Origin: a bacterium
Lineage (GTDB): Bacteria > Planctomycetota > JAFGQW01
Reading direction: 5' to 3'
Length of the DNA stretch: 64,000 nucleotides
NCBI GenBank assembly: GCA_030426805.1
Contig: JAUHXU010000003.1
Span: forward strand, 186,001-250,000
Shown here: positions 26,651 to 35,659 of the stretch, in pieces
Numbering within the stretch: position 1 is the stretch's first letter
How the letters are laid out: each line of letters opens with the position of its first letter
Made by a program: the position numbers and the translations under genes
Notes under the pieces: generated by a model
What the model was told of the DNA's origin: nothing
The model's database searches: none
The model's input: the letters and a program-made list of their open reading frames with translations, nothing else

Positions 26651-29600
26651 ATGGACACGATGGACAAGGCAGGACGACACGACACCTCACACGGCGAGAG
26701 CACGGGCTCCGCATCGGTCGACGCTCGGGCCGAGGCGTTGGTCGCCGGGTATCTCGAGGCTGTCGAGGAGCATCTCGAGAACGAGCGACACGCACTCCTC
26801 GAAGCCCACCCCGACAAGGCCGGCGCGATCCGCGACGCGATCGAGGCGCGCCGGGTAGGCGGCGGTGCCGGCGTTTCGGGCAGTGACGGGGCGTCCGACC
26901 GCATCGGTCGCTATCAACCGCTCGAGGAACTCGGGCGCGGCGGGCAGGGGCTCGTCTACCTCGCCGAGGACACTCACTTGGGCCGCGTCGTGGCGCTCAA
27001 GGTCCTGCGCGGATTCGGCCCGCTGTCCGAACAGCTGATGGAGCGCTTCAAGCGCGAAGCCGAGGTGACCTCGAAGCTCGATCATCCCGGTATTTGTCGC
27101 GTGTACGACGCCGGCGTCACCGGGGGCGTGCCATACATCGCGATGCAGTTCATCCGCGGGACGACGCTGGCGGACACGATCCGCAACGCGAAGTCGAGCG
27201 CCACGCCGGAGCCGTCGATCGCGAGCTACATCGACTTCGACGACGAGGCCCTCCTGGAGTCGCTCGACTCCGACGAGGCGGCGCCGGCGTCCACGGGCAA
27301 GACGACCCGGGCAGACGTCATGACCGTGATCCGCATCATCGAGCGAGCGGCGCGGGCGCTGCACGTCGCACACGAGGCCGGGATCATTCACCGCGACATC
27401 AAGCCCGGAAACATCATGATCACGCCCGCGGGAGAGCCCGTGCTTCTCGACTTCGGCCTCGCGGGCGAAGAGGCCGACGAACTGGCTCTCACACAGACCG
27501 GCGACATCTTCGGGACGCCTGCCTACATGAGCCCGGAGCAACTCGAAGCGCACCGCATCCGCCCGGATCGGCGCACCGACGTGTTCAGCCTTGCAGTGAC
27601 GCTGTACGAATGCGTCACGCTTCGGCGCCCCTTCGAGGCGCCGACTCGCCACGGTCTGTATCGCGCGATCCAGAACGACCATCCGCCCGACGTCCGCCGC
27701 ATCAACCGGGCAATTCCGGCGGACCTCGCGGTCGTGCTCGAGAAGGCGCTCGAAAAGGACCGCGACCAGCGGTACGCGACGGCACTCGAGTTCGCCGACG
27801 ATTTGAAACGCGTCGGCGACACGCTGCCGATTGCGGCCCGGCCCGTGTCGCGAGCCGGGCGTTTGGTCCGGTGGGCGAAGCGTCGACCGGCGCTGGCGGC
27901 CCTCGTCGTCGTGCTGCTCGTGGGTGCGCCCACACTCGCATCGCTGATCGCCTACGCGATCGCGAAGCAGCCCGAGATCGCCGAGGCGGAGCACAAGCGC
28001 CTGCGCGACGAGATCGAGGGGTATCTCGAAGCCGGCTTCGCCGAGATCGGCCACGGCGATCGACGCGTCGCGATCGAGCGATTCGACGATGTGCTCGCGC
28101 TCGATGCGTCGAGTCCGGAGGCGATCGGCGGCAAGGCGCTGGCGTTGATCGGCGCCAATGAGCACGAGGCTGCGCTCGCGATTCTCGGGTCCGCAGACAC
28201 GGGGACGGACGCGTCCGGTGCGCTCGATGGCATCCGCGCAACCGCGCTGCGCGCGCTCGACCGCGCCGACGAGATCCCGCCCGCCGACGACACGCGCCGG
28301 GCCCGGTCGGCGTTGGCAGTGTTCCTCGGATCGTTGCCCCTGATGAACCATTGCGAGCGTCAATCGAGTCGCGACGTCTTTCGACGCGCCGCCGAGGGCT
28401 TCTCGAACGCGGCGATGATGGCGCCTCGTGCCCGCCTTCTCTATCACGCCCAACTGCTGCACGCGTTGGGGCATCTTCTGGAAGTCGATCGGAAGCGGGG
28501 CACGACCGACCCCGAGTTGACGGAGCAGATCCGCAACGAAGTCAGCGCGATGTTGACCCTGTGGCCGGACTCCGCGCGTGCCCATATCGTTGCGGGCCGC
28601 GCGCTGCGTTCAATCGACGCCGAACGCGCCGCGGGCCTGCTCGAGCGCGCGATCGCGCTCGATGCCACCGACGACGAACCGCGTGTCTACCTCGGTGGCA
28701 TCTACGTCACGCAGGGGCGCTTGGACGAGGCGATTGCGGTGGTGGAACAAGCCATCGCGATTCGCGGGACGCCGATCGCGTATGCCAACCTCGCCGACGC
28801 CTACGAGAAACGGGACGGCGTGGATGCGGCGATTCGGACGTTGCGTGAAGGCCTCGATGCATGTCCGAAGAACGGGCGAATCCAGGGCCGACTCGCTCAG
28901 CTGTTCGAGAAGCAAGGCGAGGAGGCCCGTGCGCTGGCGGCGGTCGAGCAGGCGTGTCGTTGGGCGCCGGACGACGCGCGCTTGCGGCACAACTACGCGC
29001 ATGCCCTCGCCGAATCCGGCGAACATCGCCGAGCCGTCGAGGAGTATCGCGTCGCACTGGCGCTGGACCCTCACCTCGCGATGTCGAGCTTCGGGCTCGG
29101 CAATGCGCTGGTGGCGCTCGGTCGAGACGACGATGCGATCGCGGCGTTCGAGCGAGCGATCGAACTCGATCCGGGGCACGCTGCCGCCCACGCCAACCTC
29201 GGGCCGCGATTGTTGGCGCTCGGACGAAACGACGAGACGATCGCACTCGCGAAGCGGGCAATCGAACTCGACCCGTCGATCCCGGTTGCACACGGCGTAC
29301 TGGCGCGGGCGCTCGCGTCAACGGGAGAGCTCGATGCGGCGCTCGCGGCGGCTCTGCGGGCCACCGAACTCCACCCAAAGAGCGGCGCGGCTCACTTCAG
29401 CCTCGGCTTCGTGCGTGTCGCAATGGCCGACTACGACGCCGGTGCCGCGGCATACGCGTTGGCCTGCAAGTTCGAGCCTGCCGAGCGCGAGTATCACCAC
29501 AACCACGGGTACGCTCACGCGCGTGCCGGCCGTCACGATGCGGCGATCGCGGCGTACCGAGAGGCACTCGACTGCGACGGTGACTTCGCGAAGGCGCACA

Positions 29601-31144
29601 ACAGTCTTGCCCTAGCCCTTCAAGCGCGCGGCGATCGCGAGGCGGCGGTCGAGAGCTTCGAGCGCGCGATCCGGCTCGCACCGAAGGCGGGCTACGGCGC
29701 CAACCTGGGGCATCTGCTCGCCGTGATGGGGCGTCCAGACGATGCGATCGAAGTACTCGAGAAGACGATCGAGCGCAACGCGACGCTGGCGATCGCGCAC
29801 AGTTACCTCGGCAACGCGCTGGAGGCGAAAGGACAGCTCGAGGACGCGATCCGGGCTCAGCAGACGGCGGTCTCGCTCGATCCAACTAGCGCACCCGCAC
29901 ACAACAACCTCGGCAACGCATTGCGCAAGAGCAAGCGGCTCGACGAGGCGTTGGCCGCATACCGCAAGGCGGTCGAGTTGGATTCGGCACTGGGCTTGGC
30001 GCATCTGGGGGCGGGGCTCGTATTGCGGGATCAGCGCAACCTCGAGCTCGCTCGGGAGGCGCTCGGTCGCGCCGTCAAGTTACTGCCCAACCGTGCCGAC
30101 GTGCATTTCCAATACGGGCTCGCACTCGTTCGCACGGGTCGACGCGCCGCGGCGGCTCGGCACTTTGCGGCGGCGGCGAGGCTTCGCCCGTCGTTCGTGG
30201 ATGCCCATCAGAATCTGGCGTTCGCGTCGTTGGAACTCGAGCGAAACGACGATGCGATCCGGGCCGCGCGTGCAGCGCTCGAACGGCGTCCACGATTCGA
30301 GCACCACTACATCATCGGGACGGCGCTCGTCCGCAAGGGCCGCGTCGCGGACGGCGTGGCTGCGCTACGCGCCGGGCTCGCGATGACACCGCATCCGATG
30401 GGCTACAACGCCCTGGGTGCGACGCTCTGCGATCATGCCCGTGACTACGCCGGGGCGATCGCCGCGTTCGAGCAGGCGATCGAGCGCATGCCGAACAACC
30501 CGTTCCTCCATCGGAATCTCGCGCGTGCGCTCCGCTGCGACGGCCGCATCGACGACGCGATCGCCGCCTACGAGCGCGCCGAGGCGATCGCCACCGACGC
30601 GATGACGAAGCAGTTGCTCGCGGACACGCGCGCGCTCGCTTCGATCGAGGCCCGGCTCGCCCGCCGAGGCAACGACGACTCGGAGCCGAAGACCGCGGCC
30701 GAGGCGTTCCGCTTCGCCGAGGCCGCGGCGCTGCGGGACCGACACGCCGACGCGGCACGGTTCGCGATCGAGGCCGTCTCGACGGTCGACTTCGCTGCGA
30801 GCCCCGACGGTCTGTTGCTGAACGAGGTGTATGAGTCCGCGGCGATCGTACTGCGCGCCGCCGAATCGGACGGCGTCGATGCCGCGACACGGACCCGTTG
30901 GCGACGCAGCGCGATCGGCTGGCTGACGCAATTGCTCGCGGCCCACACCGCGCGCTTCGCCGAGTCGAGCGGTCCTCGCCACGTCCTCGCGTCGGCGCTC
31001 CGGGTCTGGCGCAATGATCCGGCGTTGCGGGCCGTCCGGGGCAACGGCATCGCTCGACTTCCCGAGACCGACGGGGCTGCGTGCGAACGCATTTGGACCG
31101 ACGTCGACGCGTTGCTCGCCCGGATTCGTGAGGAGATGCGATGA
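26651..31144 (+). CDS. Transmembrane Ser/Thr protein kinase with TPR tail (first of pair)
   Basis: A 1497-residue receptor-like kinase. After an 84-residue acidic N-terminal region comes a Hanks-type kinase domain (about 85-375): glycine loop L-G-R-G-G-Q-G, K117 in V-A-L-K-V, catalytic D249 in H-R-D-I-K-P-G-N, D267-F-G, and M-S-P-E-Q in the activation-segment end. A basic stretch and one membrane helix (about 414-440) follow. The remainder, about 450 onward, is a long array of tetratricopeptide repeats (Y-x-N-L-A-D-A-Y, A-H-N-N-L-G-N-A-L and similar). The kinase would be cytoplasmic and the TPR array outside. The start is ATG 26651; ATG 26618 is an alternative. The stop overlaps the next kinase start by 4 nt. 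All catalytic residues are present, so activity is expected. Confidence 0.9.
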   Translation: MDTMDKAGRHDTSHGESTGSASVDARAEALVAGYLEAVEEHLENERHALLEAHPDKAGAIRDAIEARRVGGGAGVSGSDGASDRIGRYQPLEELGRGGQGLVYLAEDTHLGRVVALKVLRGFGPLSEQLMERFKREAEVTSKLDHPGICRVYDAGVTGGVPYIAMQFIRGTTLADTIRNAKSSATPEPSIASYIDFDDEALLESLDSDEAAPASTGKTTRADVMTVIRIIERAARALHVAHEAGIIHRDIKPGNIMITPAGEPVLLDFGLAGEEADELALTQTGDIFGTPAYMSPEQLEAHRIRPDRRTDVFSLAVTLYECVTLRRPFEAPTRHGLYRAIQNDHPPDVRRINRAIPADLAVVLEKALEKDRDQRYATALEFADDLKRVGDTLPIAARPVSRAGRLVRWAKRRPALAALVVVLLVGAPTLASLIAYAIAKQPEIAEAEHKRLRDEIEGYLEAGFAEIGHGDRRVAIERFDDVLALDASSPEAIGGKALALIGANEHEAALAILGSADTGTDASGALDGIRATALRALDRADEIPPADDTRRARSALAVFLGSLPLMNHCERQSSRDVFRRAAEGFSNAAMMAPRARLLYHAQLLHALGHLLEVDRKRGTTDPELTEQIRNEVSAMLTLWPDSARAHIVAGRALRSIDAERAAGLLERAIALDATDDEPRVYLGGIYVTQGRLDEAIAVVEQAIAIRGTPIAYANLADAYEKRDGVDAAIRTLREGLDACPKNGRIQGRLAQLFEKQGEEARALAAVEQACRWAPDDARLRHNYAHALAESGEHRRAVEEYRVALALDPHLAMSSFGLGNALVALGRDDDAIAAFERAIELDPGHAAAHANLGPRLLALGRNDETIALAKRAIELDPSIPVAHGVLARALASTGELDAALAAALRATELHPKSGAAHFSLGFVRVAMADYDAGAAAYALACKFEPAEREYHHNHGYAHARAGRHDAAIAAYREALDCDGDFAKAHNSLALALQARGDREAAVESFERAIRLAPKAGYGANLGHLLAVMGRPDDAIEVLEKTIERNATLAIAHSYLGNALEAKGQLEDAIRAQQTAVSLDPTSAPAHNNLGNALRKSKRLDEALAAYRKAVELDSALGLAHLGAGLVLRDQRNLELAREALGRAVKLLPNRADVHFQYGLALVRTGRRAAAARHFAAAARLRPSFVDAHQNLAFASLELERNDDAIRAARAALERRPRFEHHYIIGTALVRKGRVADGVAALRAGLAMTPHPMGYNALGATLCDHARDYAGAIAAFEQAIERMPNNPFLHRNLARALRCDGRIDDAIAAYERAEAIATDAMTKQLLADTRALASIEARLARRGNDDSEPKTAAEAFRFAEAAALRDRHADAARFAIEAVSTVDFAASPDGLLLNEVYESAAIVLRAAESDGVDAATRTRWRRSAIGWLTQLLAAHTARFAESSGPRHVLASALRVWRNDPALRAVRGNGIARLPETDGAACERIWTDVDALLARIREEMR

Positions 31145-34100
31145 CCGCCGCGCGCGATCCCGACCGAGTGGATCCGGCCATCCTGGCCCTCGTCTCCGAC
31201 TACTTCGAGCGCGCGGATCGCTTCACCCGCGACGTGTTCGCGAACGGCTGTGCGGCGAACCCGAACGAGTCCGCGGCGATCCAGCAGCAGTATGACGCCC
31301 TCCGGCGTGCCGGCCTGCTGACCGCGGACGCGATCGACGGACCTCGGCCCGATCCGTGGACGAGTGGTGCGCGGGAGTCGCACCTCGATCCCGACGCCGG
31401 GCCCGCGTTCGATGTGATCGGACCCTATCAACCGTTGAAGGAACTCGGCCGCGGTGGCCAAGCGGTCGTCTATCTGGCCGAGGACGTGCGGCTGAACCGT
31501 CCCGTTGCCCTCAAGGTGATGAAGAGCCTCGGCCCACTGTCCGAGACGATGATGCGTCGATTCCGCCGTGAAGCCGAGGTCGCGTCTCGACTCGATCATC
31601 CCGGGATTTGCGCGGTGTACGACGCCGGCGTGACCGACGGAATTCCGTACATCGCGATGCGCTTCGTCGAAGGGCAGACGCTCGCCGACTGTATCGACGC
31701 GGGGAAGAAGCGCAGGCGAAGCGACGGGTCCGGGGCAGACGGTTCGATCGCGCTCGGGTCGTCGACGAAGGGGGAGATCCAGCAGATCCTGAAGACGATC
31801 GAGCGCACAGCGCGTGCACTCCACGTTGCGCACGAGGCGGGGATCATCCACCGAGACGTGAAGCCCGGCAACATCATGCTCACGCCGACCGGTGACCCCG
31901 TGCTGCTCGACTTCGGTCTCGCAGGCGACGAGGACGGCGGCCTGATGACGCTGACCGCGAGCGGCGAACTCCTCGGCACGCCGGCCTACATGAGCCCGGA
32001 GCAGTTGATGGCGAGACGAATACGGCTCGATCGCCGAACGGACGTCTATTCTCTCGGGGTGACGCTGTTCGAGTGCCTCACGTTGTCGCGGCCGTATCGA
32101 GCGACGACGCGAGAGGCAATCTACGAGGCGATCCAGTTCAAGGATCCGCTCGACATCCGAAGGCTCAATCCGGCGTTGCCCGAGGACCTACGCGTGATCG
32201 TCGAGACGGCGCTCGAGAAGGACCGCGATCGTCGCTATCAAACCGCCGAGGACCTTGCCGAGGATCTCCGTCGTGTCCGGGAGCACGAGCCGATCTCCGC
32301 CCGCCGCGTCAGTGCGATCGGCCGGGTGTGGCGATGGGCAAGGCGTCGTCCGGTGGTCGCAGCGCTCTGCGGCGTTCTCGCGGTGGGCGTGCCGGCGCTT
32401 GCGGCGGTGGCGAGCTACATCCTTGCGACGCGGCCCGCGGTGCTGCAGGCCGAACGGCTTGCGGTCGATGCGACGGTCGAGCGATTGCTCGCCGTGGGAT
32501 ACGACGAACTGAACCACGGCGACAAGCGCGTCGCGCTCGAACGCTTCGACGCTGCGGCCGCGCTGCGGCCGGCAATGCCGGCGGCGATCGCCGGCCGCGT
32601 CTCGGCGCTGCAGAACCTCGGGCGCCACGACGAGGCACTTGCAGCCCTCGAATCTCCCGAGCTGGACGCGTCGCGGGATGCGATCTGGTTGCGTTCGCTC
32701 CAGGCGTCAGGCCTTCACGGCCTCGGTCGACACGACGAGGCCAAGGCCACGATGGCGGGCGTCGACCGGTCGGATCCGACGGCGTTCGATCTGTTCACGC
32801 AGGGGCGCGCCATCTCCAGTCGATGCAGGTCGATCACCGACCCGAGCCGGTTTCTCGCTGCGCACCGACTGATGCGCCGTGCGATCCTCGTCGCGCCGCG
32901 CGCGCGGAACCTCTACCACTTCGAGCTTGCGCATATCGCCTTCCACTACGCAGACGAGCGCCTCGCTCGGCAAGCCGTGGATGCGATCGACGCGTTGTTC
33001 CCGAGCTCGCCGATCGGATTGGTCGCGGCCGCGAGGTGCGCGACCGTGTTCGATGACGAACGGGCGAAGGAACTGTTCGACCGGGCGGAGTCGCTTGCCG
33101 CGGACGACGTCGATGCGTTGCGGTTCCTGGCCAATGCGCTCGGTGTCGCGTATCGGCCGCGCGACGCGGTTGCGCAATGGCGCCGGGTGATCGCGTTGGA
33201 CGAGGCGCGTGAGCACGACTACCGAAGCGTCGTGCAATGCTGCTGCGATGCCGGCGACTATGCGTCCGCCGTGGCCGCAAGCCGGCGCTGGATCGAGCGG
33301 CTCGGCGAATCGGAGGGCGCCTGTATCCACTTGGCGGGTTCGCTTCTGGAACTGGAGCGCTTCGAGGAAGCCGAGCGCGCAGCGAAGCGCGCGGTGGCGC
33401 TCGCGCCCGATTCACCGGACGCGATTGCGACGCTCGCCCATCTCTACTTCCGATGGGATCGAGACGAGGCGATGCGAACGGACGCGGTCGCGCTGTCGGA
33501 GCGTGGCCTCGCCACGCACCCCGATTCGTCCGAGCTCCTGAGGACGCTCGGGAATCACCTGGTCTCGCACGGGCAACCCGAACGCGGGGTGGCGTTGCTG
33601 GAGCGAGCGGTGCGAGCGGATCCCCGGTCCGCAACGACGCACGGCGACCTGGCGCGGGCGTTGCGGGACCGGCGGCGCTTCGACGAGGCCGTCGTGCATG
33701 CGCGGCGCGTAGTCGGGCTCACCCCGGGTTACGGTGACGCCCACGACTTGCTGGGACAGTGCCTGCAGTTGGCCGGCGACTACGAGGGCGCGATCGAGTC
33801 TCTTCGCACGGCGATCGAGTGCGAGCCGGACGTCAGCGAATACCATCGCCACCTCGCTTGGTCGCTGTTGGAGTCCGAGCGAAGCGACGAGGCGCTCGTC
33901 GCGGTTCGTCGAGCGGTTGAACTCGATCCGACGAACGCGAAGGCGCATGAGAGCCTGGGCCTCATCCTGCAACGAGGCGGGGACAAGGCGGGTGCGGAGT
34001 CGGCGGTGCGTCGATCGATCGAACTGGACCCCTCGGCCACCGCATATCAAGCGCTCGCGGAAATCCTGGTGGCGGCCGGGCGCCGAGACGAAGCAGTCGC

Positions 34101-35355
34101 CGCGTATCGCACCGGGCTCGATCACGAGCCGCGAGGCGCGTGGGGGACCCTCCACCGCGATCTCGGGATCCTGCAGTGCGATCGGCTTCGGGACTATCCA
34201 AACGCCCTTCGGAACTTCGAGAAGTGGATCGAGTACGAGCCGGACAGTGGATGGGCGCGCGCGTGTCTCGGCCACGCGCTTCGTGGACTTGGCCGGCATC
34301 GCGATGCCGCCCGTGCCTATCGAGAGAGCCTCGAACGTCGGCCGGCCCACGAGGCGACACTGATGAGCCTCGGCGTAGTCGAATGCGATCGGCTCGGCGA
34401 GTTCGACCGCGCGGTCCGCACGTTTCGCGCGTGCATCGACGTGAATCCACGCAACGAGCACGCCCACTACAATCTCAGTCTGGCGTTGGGTCGTGCCGAG
34501 GGCCTCGCGGCTGCGATCGGCGCGCTTCGAGCGGCGCTCGAGCATTGCCCGAAGTCCGCCATGGTGCATGCGCAACTCGCCAAGTGTCTGCGGGCAAACG
34601 GACAGAATACGGAGGCGATCGAGATGGCCGCGCGGGCGATGGCGCTCGCCCCGGAGGACGTGTCCTATTGCCTGACACTGGGCAGTATCCTGTTGAACGC
34701 GGCTGCCGACGGCTCCGCGTCGGATCGCCAGCGCTTCCTCGAGCGGGCGGTCGGTGTGTTCGAAGGCGCGGTCGCGATCGCACCGAACGACGCGTGGGTG
34801 CACCAGTCACTCGGGATCGCGCTCGAACAAACGGGTGACGGCGACGGTGCGCTCGTCGCGTATCGACGCACGATCGAGCTCGATCCACAACGTGCAGAGG
34901 CGCACTGCAGCGTCGGGCGAATCCTCGCCGCGCGGGGCGACTCCGCTCGAGCACTCGCTGCCTATCGCCACGGACATGCGCTCGGCGCGAAGCAGCCGGG
35001 TTGGCGCCATCCGTCGGCGGATTGGGTGCGCGCCCAAGAGCGCGAGGTGCTTCGGGTCGTTGCACGACTCGCCAGGGAAGGTCTCCCCAATGACGGCGAC
35101 GCTACTTCGCCGGATGCGATCGAAGCGCGCGGCCGCGCCGCCGCCTACTTCGACGTCCTGATCGGTGGGTGGCGTGCCGAGGTGGCCGAGCCGGGTGACC
35201 ACGCGCGGATCGCGGCGGCGCTGCGGCGAGTGCTCGCCGACGAACGGTTGCTCGCGCTTCGAGACGACGATGTGCGCGTCCCCGTGTCCGAGCGAGAACA
35301 GTGGCGGCGGCGATTCGCGATTGCGGAGGAGGTGCTCCGCACGGCTCGCAAGTAG
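31141..35355 (+). CDS. Transmembrane Ser/Thr protein kinase with TPR tail (second of pair)
   Basis: A 1404-residue paralogue of the preceding kinase, starting inside its stop codon (ATGA), so the two are translationally coupled. Layout: N-terminal region (1-92), kinase domain (about 93-380) with L-G-R-G-G-Q-A, K125, catalytic D239 in H-R-D-V-K-P-G-N and D257-F-G, a membrane helix (about 404-430), and TPRs to the end, including repeated A-I-E-L-D-P units. The kinase parts of the two are very similar, the TPR tails much less so, which suggests tandem duplication followed by divergence of the sensing part. Partners and ligands are unknown. The gene ends about 55 nt before the remnant of a secreted-protein gene. 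Confidence 0.9.
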   Translation: MTAARDPDRVDPAILALVSDYFERADRFTRDVFANGCAANPNESAAIQQQYDALRRAGLLTADAIDGPRPDPWTSGARESHLDPDAGPAFDVIGPYQPLKELGRGGQAVVYLAEDVRLNRPVALKVMKSLGPLSETMMRRFRREAEVASRLDHPGICAVYDAGVTDGIPYIAMRFVEGQTLADCIDAGKKRRRSDGSGADGSIALGSSTKGEIQQILKTIERTARALHVAHEAGIIHRDVKPGNIMLTPTGDPVLLDFGLAGDEDGGLMTLTASGELLGTPAYMSPEQLMARRIRLDRRTDVYSLGVTLFECLTLSRPYRATTREAIYEAIQFKDPLDIRRLNPALPEDLRVIVETALEKDRDRRYQTAEDLAEDLRRVREHEPISARRVSAIGRVWRWARRRPVVAALCGVLAVGVPALAAVASYILATRPAVLQAERLAVDATVERLLAVGYDELNHGDKRVALERFDAAAALRPAMPAAIAGRVSALQNLGRHDEALAALESPELDASRDAIWLRSLQASGLHGLGRHDEAKATMAGVDRSDPTAFDLFTQGRAISSRCRSITDPSRFLAAHRLMRRAILVAPRARNLYHFELAHIAFHYADERLARQAVDAIDALFPSSPIGLVAAARCATVFDDERAKELFDRAESLAADDVDALRFLANALGVAYRPRDAVAQWRRVIALDEAREHDYRSVVQCCCDAGDYASAVAASRRWIERLGESEGACIHLAGSLLELERFEEAERAAKRAVALAPDSPDAIATLAHLYFRWDRDEAMRTDAVALSERGLATHPDSSELLRTLGNHLVSHGQPERGVALLERAVRADPRSATTHGDLARALRDRRRFDEAVVHARRVVGLTPGYGDAHDLLGQCLQLAGDYEGAIESLRTAIECEPDVSEYHRHLAWSLLESERSDEALVAVRRAVELDPTNAKAHESLGLILQRGGDKAGAESAVRRSIELDPSATAYQALAEILVAAGRRDEAVAAYRTGLDHEPRGAWGTLHRDLGILQCDRLRDYPNALRNFEKWIEYEPDSGWARACLGHALRGLGRHRDAARAYRESLERRPAHEATLMSLGVVECDRLGEFDRAVRTFRACIDVNPRNEHAHYNLSLALGRAEGLAAAIGALRAALEHCPKSAMVHAQLAKCLRANGQNTEAIEMAARAMALAPEDVSYCLTLGSILLNAAADGSASDRQRFLERAVGVFEGAVAIAPNDAWVHQSLGIALEQTGDGDGALVAYRRTIELDPQRAEAHCSVGRILAARGDSARALAAYRHGHALGAKQPGWRHPSADWVRAQEREVLRVVARLAREGLPNDGDATSPDAIEARGRAAAYFDVLIGGWRAEVAEPGDHARIAAALRRVLADERLLALRDDDVRVPVSEREQWRRRFAIAEEVLRTARK

Positions 35356-35408
35356 CGACCGTCGGGGTTCACGCACACCAGCGGTTTGACCCTCTCGTCC
35401 TCGTCGCA

Positions 35409-35501
35409 GCGGACGTCGGCAAGCCCTACCGCCTGACGTTCTCGACGAGCGTCCCCGGCAACATCGTCCCCGCCCCGTCGCTGACGATCAACGTCCGCTG
35501 A
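35409..35501 (+). pseudogene. 3' remnant of a secreted propeller gene
   Basis: This stretch encodes the last 26 or so residues of the protein at 25118-26314 (D-V-G-K-P-Y-R-L ... L-T-I-N-V-R and stop), lacking five residues (L-D-T-S-V). There is no start, signal peptide or propeller in frame. Nucleotide identity to the intact gene is about 96%, so the duplication is young. It forms the right-hand direct repeat around the kinase pair. Confidence 0.85.
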
Positions 35502-35506
35502 TCGAC
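35412..35506 (+). repeat. Direct repeat flanking the kinase pair, right copy
   Basis: Matches 26210-26319 with a 15-nt deletion between two ACGAGCGT copies and about four substitutions. The match continues five bases past the stop codon, which shows that the duplicated unit was DNA and not just a conserved coding end. Confidence 0.85.
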
Positions 35507-35530
35507 GGCGCGCGCGGGCGAACCGCCCGA

Positions 35531-35638
35531 TCAGCGACCCGTGAACTCGTCGGCGCCGATATCCACGCGGCCGTTGACGATTCGCGGGTCGCCGTCGATG
35601 TCCGTCGGCGGCACTCCACGCCGCACCGTCGCCGCGAA
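35531..35638 (-). pseudogene. C-terminal remnant of a choice-of-anchor / beta-helix surface protein
   Basis: Read on the minus strand, this gives 35 codons and a stop, with the motif D-I-D-G-D-P-R-I-V-N-G and V-D-I-G-A-D-E-F. That motif is the usual end of right-handed beta-helix proteins with a choice-of-anchor Q-type tail. An in-frame TAG lies directly upstream and no start is available, so only the tail survives. With the facing remnant at 35409-35501 it makes a small gene graveyard between the kinases and the sigma factor. Confidence 0.6.
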
Positions 35639-35659
35639 CTAGCCCGGCGCTGCCGCGCC

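Noticed and set aside
35356-35501. The 35409-35501 frame as a frameshifted C terminus of the second kinase
   Set aside because: It matches the end of the secreted protein at nucleotide level, including bases past the stop, and the kinase has its own natural end at 35355.
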